The notes beneath the pieces were generated by a model. It saw only the letters and a list, made by a program, of their open reading frames with translations. It had not been told where the DNA came from and ran no database searches. A stretch of DNA of 37,997 bases, taken from contig DASXSR010000187.1 of the NCBI GenBank assembly GCA_036505875.1, forward strand, positions 1-37,997. The letters are read 5' to 3'. Position 1 is the first letter of the stretch. The number at the start of each line of letters is the position of its first letter. Origin of the DNA: Onstottus_A sp036505875. Its GTDB lineage: Bacteria > Acidobacteriota > Blastocatellia > UBA7656. The translations under genes and the position numbers were made by a program. Positions 1 through 6,532 of this stretch are shown one piece after another.

Positions 1-2
1 TC

Positions 3-596
3 TGCTTGCCGGATGGCACGCCAGCGGTGACGAGCGTAACGTTCGTACCAGTTGGTGGCGGGGCGACGATCACCGCATCGTCGGTGTTCCTGCAGAGCTG
101 CTGCATACTGGACGCGTTCGTGAACTTCACGTCAGCTAACGTGGGCAAGACGTTCCTGGTGTTTGTGTCAGGGCCTGGCGGAACGAGCCGGAACCTGAGC
201 GCAGCAGTAGCGGGACAGCCTTGCACGTTCGTGGCTGGCAACGAGAGCGGCATTCAGGTGACCGTCACGTGTGCGACGGCTCCGAACCCGAATCCGACTC
301 CGTCGCCGCTAACACCGGCGGTGATAACCGCATGCGCGCTAGATCGACAGGAGAGCGGGCAGTTCTTCCTCGATGTGACTGGAACGAACATCAAGGAGGG
401 ATTCACGGTGACCGTCGGAGGCGTCGAGCCGAAGAAGGTCAGAACAGTGGTCGACGGCGGGACGAGTGGTCCGACGACGATCAGGTTGCTCAAGAAGATC
501 TGTAACGGGCTGCCTGGTAACATCGTGGTCACGAATCCTGGAGGAGCGCCTCCATCAGCTCCGTTCTTCTGCAACAAGAGCTGTCCGTCTAACTAA
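3..596 (+). CDS. TIG/IPT-like surface protein, C-terminal part (cut by left edge)
   Basis: The reading frame is open to the left edge and no start with a ribosome site is visible, so this is the C-terminal end of a larger protein. Two beta-rich repeats are separated by a Pro/Asn-rich linker (PNPNPTPSP). The second repeat has the look of an IPT/TIG immunoglobulin-like domain: a VTGTNIKEGFTVTVGG-type strand pattern and an ending like IVVTNPGG. Several cysteines (CC, C, C, ending in CNKSC) suggest disulphides and an extracytoplasmic location. Such domains usually serve in adhesion or as spacers in secreted proteins. The function is unknown. A strong hairpin terminator follows about 50 bases downstream. 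The fold assignment is by eye only. Confidence 0.6.
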   Translation, partial: CLPDGTPAVTSVTFVPVGGGATITASSVFLQSCCILDAFVNFTSANVGKTFLVFVSGPGGTSRNLSAAVAGQPCTFVAGNESGIQVTVTCATAPNPNPTPSPLTPAVITACALDRQESGQFFLDVTGTNIKEGFTVTVGGVEPKKVRTVVDGGTSGPTTIRLLKKICNGLPGNIVVTNPGGAPPSAPFFCNKSCPSN

Positions 597-608
597 CCTC
601 AAGCGGTG

Positions 609-630
609 GTGAGGAGGTCCGCCTCCTCAC
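609..630 (+). other. small hairpin after the TIG-protein gene
   Basis: A 9-bp perfect inverted repeat (GTGAGGAGG / CCTCCTCAC) with a 4-base loop lies 13 bases after the stop codon. It has no T-tract and stands just before the stronger terminator, so it may stabilise the 3' end of the transcript. Confidence 0.45.
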
Positions 631-645
631 CAAGCTTGCGAAACC

Positions 646-679
646 AAGGAGGGCCACGCGAGTGGCCCTCCTTTATTTT
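646..679 (+). terminator. intrinsic terminator
   Basis: A perfect 12-bp stem (AAGGAGGGCCAC / GTGGCCCTCCTT) with a GCGA tetraloop is followed by TATTTT. This is a textbook rho-independent terminator and ends the transcript of the upstream TIG-like gene. Confidence 0.85.
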
Positions 680-1257
680 GGTCATGTCCTTTTGGGTCAC
701 GCGCGAGGCGAGCATGAATCAGCGAAGGAACGTTAGCCTGCGTGAGTTCGTCGAAGACGCCAACGCGGGAGTTCACAAGACACAGGTCAAGAGAAGAGAG
801 CTCAGGCACGCTATCCCGCAAGAGGTATTCACGGCTGGTCACAACCCCTGGAGTGGCGAACAGAGATGGCCCAGGGTGCAGTCGCTGGAAGATGCCCAAC
901 GGGAAGGTCACACTACAACTAGGCAAAATGGATAGCCCGCTGCGTGAGCCGCGGGTTAGTAATACGTCCGACCAGGCAGGTCTATTCTTGGTGCTGAAGA
1001 GCTGTGAGTGCGCAGATTAGTGGAATGCTTGTGATTGTAGTTCTCGGCTGACGCCAATCTTTCGTCGAGTCTTTCGCCGCTCCGTGCCTTTGCGTGGTTA
1101 CCGGTGTGCGAGGCTGCCCGCGATTGCGATGTGGGTTATCGTCCGCCGCCACCGCATGGCTTGCAATACGTGCGCGCCTGTTGATCCCTCTTTCGCCGCT
1201 CCGGGGCTTGCCGACGTGCGGCCAGCCTCGCGTCGCCCGCACATCTGGCGACCAGGG
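680..1257. other. gene-poor stretch; possible remnant of a structured RNA
   Basis: No convincing protein gene is present. The overlapping short frames on both strands lack ribosome sites and recognisable sequence, and one of them runs through the terminator. The part around 760-975 has a G/A-rich pattern (for example CCCTGGAGTGGCGAACAGAGA, then AGCCCGC...GCGGGTT) that reminds me of group II intron domain I. No reverse-transcriptase frame or domain V was found. A 15-bp direct repeat (TCTTTCGCCGCTCCG) occurs at about 1070-1084 and 1189-1203. The intron idea is only a suspicion. Confidence 0.25.
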
Positions 1258-2994
1258 CTAAATCGTAATCGTCGTCCCGTCGAACTTGGTGAGCGAGAAG
1301 CCGTTGAAAGGCTCGTTATAGCAACTCTTGGCTTCCCTCAAAATGCTGGTGGTGATGTCTTCTCCAAGTTTCAGTGATTCCGTTGCATCGGTTCGCCAGT
1401 GGACCCCCGCAATGTTTCGCCCTTGGGCTACATTCGAAGCAATCTTGTTCAGTTCCCCGCCAACGGTCAGAGGAGTTCCTGTGTAAGGCACCAGGCTCAA
1501 ACCATCTGCGCTGGGAACAACCGGATTCTTGATTTGCGCCGACTCGTCATAAAACGCTTTCAGCATCGTTACACAGGCGCCCGCAACTGTTGCGTGGCCC
1601 GACCCGTACGACGTGTGCAATGGTGAGCCTTCCGGAAAAGCAAGCGGCAGCAGTTGCGAGCCAAACTTGCTGAAGACCTCACCGAGCACCGTAGACCGAC
1701 CCAGGTCCGAATGGAACGGATAGGTTCTGCGCCCGAGCCGTTGAACCTCGACGCGCCCGCCGAACTCCTCCGGGCGCAGTCGTCGGTGGACCATCCACTT
1801 TTGATACCAGACCGATTTGAGGGCTCTGGTTGCCGGCTCGGTTATCTGAGCCGCGATGCCCGGAGCCCCAAAAGTTCCGAAGCCCACTTGAGAGATTGAA
1901 CCTTTAGCGCCCACAGCCAACGGTCTTCCGCTGCCAGGGTCGAGAGTCGGGCCATAGGGATTTCCTGCGTCGAGCGGATATCCCCCGCCCGCTAGGACTA
2001 AGAACGCAACGAAATATGCTTGAAATAGCACGTCTACGTGGACGTATTGACCGAGATCGCGCCCGTTTCGACAAAAGAACAAGCCGCCAGGCGTCAAAGA
2101 CTGACTGGGGACGACGCCGTTTTGCAAATCCAGCCAATCCTGATACGTGGTTCCGAAGTCTACGTTCGCCGTATTTGTATTGATCCTTTGGTCGACCGTT
2201 TGCGCGCCGAATCCGGCAGGTTGATACAGGAACTGCGAAATGTAGGGCCCGTCGGTGCACCCAGGAAACTTGTCTCGAAACAGAGTTTGTGGTGTTACCT
2301 GCCCGTTGACTTTCGGTCCTCTGAAATCCGACATCGCCGAAAGATCCGCGGCGGCCTTTTGAGCAAGCGGGCTCGTAGCATAATCCGCGAAATTCACGTC
2401 TCGCAGAAGGGCCATCCAGTACAACTCAACCATCTCGCCGGCTTCTTCAGCGCTCGCAAAAGCAGGAGCGGCTCGCATCGCAAGCTGATGTGAATCCGTC
2501 CCTTCCATATCAAATGCATAGGCCGCTTGTGGATTAACCTGGCGCCGCTGGCGAGAGGGGTCCGAGGAACCAAAGAGCCCATTCGTCACAATGGCATCGA
2601 AATCGGCGTTGCTTCCGCTGTTGATGGCGGCGAGCAATGCATTGTACGCAGAGGGATTAACTTCGCCGGTCGAAGGATCGTGCTTAAGCCCCTTCGAATA
2701 GTTTCCTATTCTCGTTGGATACAACGCCTCGTCGCCGTTATCAGGGTGATCGGGAATTCCGAGCGCTCGCTGCTGGGCGGCCGCGTCTATTCGAAGTGCC
2801 TCGGCCTGCTTTGCGCGTTTCTTGCCGGTGGTGGTGGCTGCCGGTTCAAACACTTGGGCGCGCGCCTCCCCGCTCTTTGACGAGAGCAACGGAGGCAAAG
2901 CTGCAACACCTGCGGCTACGCTTCCGATGAACGCTCTTCTGGTCGGGGATGGCAGCACGAGGCCTGAGCTCTTCTTCGACTCGTCTGCTTTCAC
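1258..2994 (-). CDS. Tat-exported vanadium-dependent haloperoxidase / PAP2 family protein
   Basis: The protein has 578 residues. It starts at a GTG with an AGAGGAGA ribosome site about 7 bases upstream. The N-terminus carries a Tat-type signal (TRRAFIGS at residues 18-25, a hydrophobic run, then an ARAQ-like cleavage site near residue 47), so it is exported folded. The C-terminal half has the vanadate/phosphate pocket of the PAP2/haloperoxidase superfamily: K399 and R406 in KWMVHRRLRPEE, the SGH motif at 465-467, and R526 with H532 in GRNIAGVHWRTDATE. In this family the histidine after AGVHWR is the vanadate-linked residue. Members oxidise halides with peroxide, but some are phosphatases. Sequence alone does not settle halide specificity or activity. 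It stands alone, divergent from the DUF969/DUF979 pair. Confidence 0.85.
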   Translation of the reverse strand: MKADESKKSSGLVLPSPTRRAFIGSVAAGVAALPPLLSSKSGEARAQVFEPAATTTGKKRAKQAEALRIDAAAQQRALGIPDHPDNGDEALYPTRIGNYSKGLKHDPSTGEVNPSAYNALLAAINSGSNADFDAIVTNGLFGSSDPSRQRRQVNPQAAYAFDMEGTDSHQLAMRAAPAFASAEEAGEMVELYWMALLRDVNFADYATSPLAQKAAADLSAMSDFRGPKVNGQVTPQTLFRDKFPGCTDGPYISQFLYQPAGFGAQTVDQRINTNTANVDFGTTYQDWLDLQNGVVPSQSLTPGGLFFCRNGRDLGQYVHVDVLFQAYFVAFLVLAGGGYPLDAGNPYGPTLDPGSGRPLAVGAKGSISQVGFGTFGAPGIAAQITEPATRALKSVWYQKWMVHRRLRPEEFGGRVEVQRLGRRTYPFHSDLGRSTVLGEVFSKFGSQLLPLAFPEGSPLHTSYGSGHATVAGACVTMLKAFYDESAQIKNPVVPSADGLSLVPYTGTPLTVGGELNKIASNVAQGRNIAGVHWRTDATESLKLGEDITTSILREAKSCYNEPFNGFSLTKFDGTTITI

Positions 2995-3190
2995 TTGCTT
3001 TCTCCTCTTTCAGATCGGATTTGAACGCTGCGACGGGGGCGCCTGGAACCACTGGGCGATTCGGTAGCTTATCGTCACATTCGAAAGCATGTCAAGGATT
3101 GATGATAAATTTCGCCATGACCTTTTTGGCCGGTATGGGGTAGACTCCCACAGTTTTCGTGCCTTGAAGTCTCGTCTTGGAGGAACTAAC

Positions 3191-3946
3191 GTGAACGTGA
3201 CAGACCTATTTAAGCTCAGCGGGATTGTGATTGTAATTATCGGGCTTGCGCTTCGACTGCGCACCACACTTGTTGTGGTGGCTGCGGCGTTAGTGACCGG
3301 GCTCGGAGTCGGCTTGCCGTTGCTTTCCAGTGAGGGAATCTTTCAAGGTCTTCCGTTACTCACCAAGGCCGGTCAAGAAGGCATCATCGACATGCTGGGT
3401 CGCGCGTTTGCTGATAACCGGCTGATGACTCTGTTCATCATCACGCTTCCGGCGATCGGTTTGGCGGAACGCTACGGTTTGCAGGAGCAATCCGCAGCGC
3501 TCATTCGGCGCATAGCCGCCGCAACCGTTGGCCGATTACAAATCGTCTATCAGCTTTTCAGAGTCGTTATCGGAATCTCGGGCATAAGGCTAAATGGACA
3601 TCCGTCGTTCGTCAGACCGCTGATTTTTCCGATGTCTGTCGGCGCCGCGGAAGCAACATTCAAGACAAAAAGCGCCGAGGACATTCCTGAAGAAGTGGTG
3701 GAGGAGATCAAAGCCGCAAATGCCGCGAGTGAGAACTACGGGAATTTTTACGGCCAGAATCTGTCGCCGGTGCAAGCGGGAATCTTGCTCGTGTTCGCGG
3801 TGATGACCGGGCTCGGTTACTCGGTAAGCGTATTAAAGCTCGTGATCTATGCGATTCCGATCACATCGATCTCGGTTCTCCTCGGCGCGATTCAGTTTTG
3901 GCTGCTCGATCGCCGATACCGACGAAAAGCGGAGAAGGACCAATGA
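3191..3946 (+). CDS. DUF969 family membrane protein
   Basis: This 251-residue protein has several hydrophobic segments (SGIVIVIIGLAL, TTLVVVAAALVTGLGVGLPLL, LFIITLPAIGLAERYGL, AGILLVFAVMTGLGY, a final IPITSISVLLGAI) and belongs to the DUF969 family. The frame is open to an ATG at 3089. The GTG at 3191 is preferred because GGAGGA lies 6 bases before it and the upstream residues are charged and not membrane-like. The gene overlaps the next one by ATGA. DUF969 and DUF979 proteins are normally encoded as a pair and are suspected to form one permease, in some Firmicutes beside a pyrrolidone-carboxylate peptidase gene; no such peptidase is present here. The substrate is unknown. Confidence 0.85.
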   Translation: MNVTDLFKLSGIVIVIIGLALRLRTTLVVVAAALVTGLGVGLPLLSSEGIFQGLPLLTKAGQEGIIDMLGRAFADNRLMTLFIITLPAIGLAERYGLQEQSAALIRRIAAATVGRLQIVYQLFRVVIGISGIRLNGHPSFVRPLIFPMSVGAAEATFKTKSAEDIPEEVVEEIKAANAASENYGNFYGQNLSPVQAGILLVFAVMTGLGYSVSVLKLVIYAIPITSISVLLGAIQFWLLDRRYRRKAEKDQ

Positions 3947-4914
3947 TCCAAAACGCTGGCACGATTGCCGACAAGCTATTCAGTCTCGATTCGGTGTATG
4001 TTCTGACCGGACTGGTGCTCTGGGTGTTCGCGGCAATGGCATTTCGCGATCGAGCAAATAAGCGCCGCCGCGCGAGCGGAACGTTCTGGTCAATTCTCGG
4101 GATCATCTTTGTTTTTGGAAGCGTTATGCCTCACTGGCTGACCGGCCTGCTCGTGCTCGCCATGGTTTCACTCGATGGAATAGGCGGGGTCGCGCGCGGA
4201 GGTTACAACGAGGCCTCACCGGAGGACCAGATCAAAAACGCTCGACGCCTTCGAGACAAGATCTTTATTCCCGTCCTGCTGATTCCGGCTGTGACCTTCG
4301 CGTTTGCAACTGTCTTTCGACTGCTGAGGCTGGACGTCAATCGCGGAGCGCTGGTCGGCCTTGGCTTCGGCGGAGTCGCAGCAATGATCGCCTGTCTGAA
4401 GATAACCGGCGACAAGACGCGGGTAATGATGAACGAGGGCCGGCGCCTCAACGAAGCGATGGGGGCAGTTAACATTCTTCCACAACTGCTTGCTTCGCTC
4501 GGAGTGATCTTCACCGCGGCTAAGGTAGGGGATTTGATCGCTGGAGGCATCATACGAATCATCCCCGGCGATAATTTGTTCTTGCTTGTGCTCGCCAACT
4601 GCCTGGGAATGTCGTTGTTCACGATCGTTATGGGGAATTCCTTCGCGGCCTTCCCGGTCATCGCAACAGGAGTGCTTTCGCCGTTGATCATCAAGCCGTT
4701 TGGAGTCAATCCGGAAATGGTTGCGATCATAACGCTCACGGCCGGCTCGAGCGGAACCCTGATGACGCCAATGGCTGCAAACTTCAACATAGTTCCGGCT
4801 GCGTTGCTGAACATGCGCGATCAATATGGCGTGATAAAGTTTCAGTTGCCTTACGCGCTGACGATTTGGTCACTGCACGTGATCGTAATGTGGCTGATGA
4901 TCAAGTTGTTTTAA
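3943..4914 (+). CDS. DUF979 family membrane protein
   Basis: This polytopic protein of 323 residues belongs to DUF979. Hydrophobic segments include VYVLTGLVLWVFAAMAF near the N-terminus, WLTGLLVLAMVSLDGIGG, a long central transporter-like part rich in small residues (MGNSFAAFPVIATGVLSPLI, TLTAGSSGTLMTPMAANFN), and a C-terminal helix. The ATG overlaps the stop of the DUF969 gene (ATGA), with GGAGAAGG just upstream, so translation is probably coupled and the two products are made together. The pattern suggests a two-component secondary transporter. The proposed peptide or organic-acid substrate is guesswork. Confidence 0.85.
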   Translation: MIQNAGTIADKLFSLDSVYVLTGLVLWVFAAMAFRDRANKRRRASGTFWSILGIIFVFGSVMPHWLTGLLVLAMVSLDGIGGVARGGYNEASPEDQIKNARRLRDKIFIPVLLIPAVTFAFATVFRLLRLDVNRGALVGLGFGGVAAMIACLKITGDKTRVMMNEGRRLNEAMGAVNILPQLLASLGVIFTAAKVGDLIAGGIIRIIPGDNLFLLVLANCLGMSLFTIVMGNSFAAFPVIATGVLSPLIIKPFGVNPEMVAIITLTAGSSGTLMTPMAANFNIVPAALLNMRDQYGVIKFQLPYALTIWSLHVIVMWLMIKLF

Positions 4915-5231
4915 GGAGCCCGAGATCAGCGCGGCGAGCGGTAGCTAGCGCTTTGTGCGTAACGTTTATCCGGTCCGGAGAGGCCACGTCCACCCAGCAC
5001 TGGAAAAAACTCCGCTTCGATGTTATAAAACATTTGATCCCCGGCCCGGCTTGCTGTATAAATGAGGTGTCACATCTATCGTTCTTGGAAACCCCGTACA
5101 AGGTTCCGTTCGATTGCTGACGGCGACCGACGCCGGTCCAAGCTGTCAACCGAGATTTACCACTAACTGCCGGAAACGGACGCTAGAAGACTAATTCGCA
5201 CACTTGCCTGTAAAACAACAGGAGAATTTTT
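4915..5231. other. intergenic region with promoter and long leader for the zinc-ribbon gene
   Basis: No protein gene is seen in these 317 bases. They hold a likely sigma-70 promoter at 5034-5062 and about 160 bases of transcribed leader before the ATG at 5232. No clear terminator for the DUF979 gene was found. Confidence 0.5.
5034..5062 (+). promoter_or_regulatory. predicted sigma-70 promoter of the 5232 gene
   Basis: TTGATC, 17 bases, then TATAAA: 4 of 6 and 5 of 6 matches to the consensus with optimal spacing. The predicted start is near 5069, leaving a leader of about 160 nt. Confidence 0.5.
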
Positions 5232-5642
5232 ATGGATAGAAAGTACAAGCAGCGCGGCTATCAAGATGAAGAAAAAGAGCAAAGGCCGCGCCCCGCGATG
5301 CAACAGTTTCCCGACATTCGCGCGCCGAAAATGCCCGCCTTTAGAGAAGTCACGCGGTGCTCGCTATGCGGGACTATGGTCAACATAGAGATTGGTGGGA
5401 TTCAATTTGACGCCCAGTGCCCGAAATGCCACAGCGACCTGCATACGTGCAAGAATTGCGTTAGCTTCGACCCGGGGGCTCGCTTTCAATGTCGCAAACC
5501 AATCACCGAGCGCATTGCCAAGAAGGACGTTCGAAACGAGTGCGTAATGTTCGAGACGCGCAAAACCGTCGAGCGCGAAACCACGACCGCCGTCGCTGAA
5601 GTGAAAGACGCCCGCTCGGCGTTCGACAAACTCTTCAAGTAG
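5232..5642 (+). CDS. eight-cysteine zinc-ribbon-like protein
   Basis: This cytoplasmic-looking protein has 136 residues. Cysteines are arranged as CSLC (43-46), CPKC (63-66), CKNC (73-76), C87 and C104, enough for two metal sites, most likely zinc ribbons. The N-terminus is charged and probably disordered; the C-terminus is helical (VKDARSAFDKLFK). The ribosome site AGGAGA lies 6 bases before the ATG. I do not recognise a characterised relative; a nucleic-acid- or protein-binding adaptor role is possible but unproven. Its last 8 bases overlap the end of the convergent aquaporin gene. Confidence 0.75.
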   Translation: MDRKYKQRGYQDEEKEQRPRPAMQQFPDIRAPKMPAFREVTRCSLCGTMVNIEIGGIQFDAQCPKCHSDLHTCKNCVSFDPGARFQCRKPITERIAKKDVRNECVMFETRKTVERETTTAVAEVKDARSAFDKLFK

Positions 5643-6519
5643 GCAGAAACCTTCGCACCAGATAGCGGTAAACCGCCGGTCCGATCAATCCGCCAATGAT
5701 CGGCGCAACTACATAAAGCCACCACTCGTTGCCGCGCGGTCCTGGGAACGCAATGCGACCGAACCCAACGACGTACGCGAAAAGGCGTGGCCCGAAATCG
5801 CGGACCGGGTTCACCGCGTCCATCGTCAGCGGGCCGCCAATGCCCACGATGGCTGTCACAGTGAGACCGATGAATATCGGGCCGAGACCAGCTTGAGGGA
5901 GACCGGGATTACCAGGCTCGGTCAGCGCGAAAATCATCAGCAACAAGAACATCGTCAGCACTGCTTCGATGAAAAACGCACCGGTCGTGCTGACCGTCGA
6001 CATCGCGGCAGCGTCCACGCCGACTCCGCCGGGGTTTGGGTAGAAGCAGGAGAAGATCATCATCAATTTCTGACTTCCGGCGGCTCCCACTTCGACGCCG
6101 AACTTTTCCAGGGCGCGAGGCCAGAAGCCATGCCACAACCCATATACGCAAGCCGCGCCGGTGAACGCTCCTGCGATCTGACTCCCAATGTAAGGAATAA
6201 TTCGACTCGGCGGAAACCCGCGAAATACGGCCATCGCTATCGTGACCGCCGGATTGAAGTGCGCGCCTGATACCGGGCTGGCGACGTAAATTGCAAAGGT
6301 AACAGCAAGTCCCCACAGTACCGCGACGCCCCAACCGTCGATCGAGCCGGCGAGCACCGCAGCCGCAACTGCTCCGTCTCCGACCAGTATCAAGATATAG
6401 GTTCCGACGAACTCTGATAGGCATGCTGCCGGCAAACTCGCTGTTAGGATCGACCCTCGCTGCTCGGCAGCGTCGGCGACTCCTGTGGTGCTCCCGGTCT
6501 CGATCGCGGCTCTGGACAT
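5635..6519 (-). CDS. aquaglyceroporin of the MIP family (GlpF-like)
   Basis: This is a 294-residue inner-membrane channel of the major intrinsic protein family. Both half-helix motifs are present: NPA (residues 89-91, in SGAHFNPAVTIAM) and NPV in the second half (DAVNPVRDFGPRLFAY). The aspartate right after the arginine in NPVRD and the following FGPRLF resemble GlpF, which points to glycerol or small-polyol transport rather than water alone. The start is the ATG at 6519 with AAAGGAGA directly upstream; a longer frame to 6603 lacks a ribosome site. The NPV in place of NPA in the second motif is a mild variation. It is convergent with the zinc-ribbon gene and overlaps its stop by 8 bases. Confidence 0.9.
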   Translation of the reverse strand: MSRAAIETGSTTGVADAAEQRGSILTASLPAACLSEFVGTYILILVGDGAVAAAVLAGSIDGWGVAVLWGLAVTFAIYVASPVSGAHFNPAVTIAMAVFRGFPPSRIIPYIGSQIAGAFTGAACVYGLWHGFWPRALEKFGVEVGAAGSQKLMMIFSCFYPNPGGVGVDAAAMSTVSTTGAFFIEAVLTMFLLLMIFALTEPGNPGLPQAGLGPIFIGLTVTAIVGIGGPLTMDAVNPVRDFGPRLFAYVVGFGRIAFPGPRGNEWWLYVVAPIIGGLIGPAVYRYLVRRFLPT

Positions 6520-6532
6520 GTTCTCCTTTGAG

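Noticed and set aside
606..935. A 109-codon frame after the TIG-protein gene
   Set aside because: It runs through the strong terminator, has no ribosome site and the product is not protein-like.
3089..3190. An N-terminal extension of the DUF969 protein from an ATG at 3089
   Set aside because: No ribosome site is present there, while the GTG at 3191 has GGAGGA 6 bases upstream and matches where the membrane protein begins.
4203..4824. Two open frames of about 200 codons antisense to the DUF979 gene
   Set aside because: They mirror a confidently recognised membrane protein gene and show no family features or start signals.
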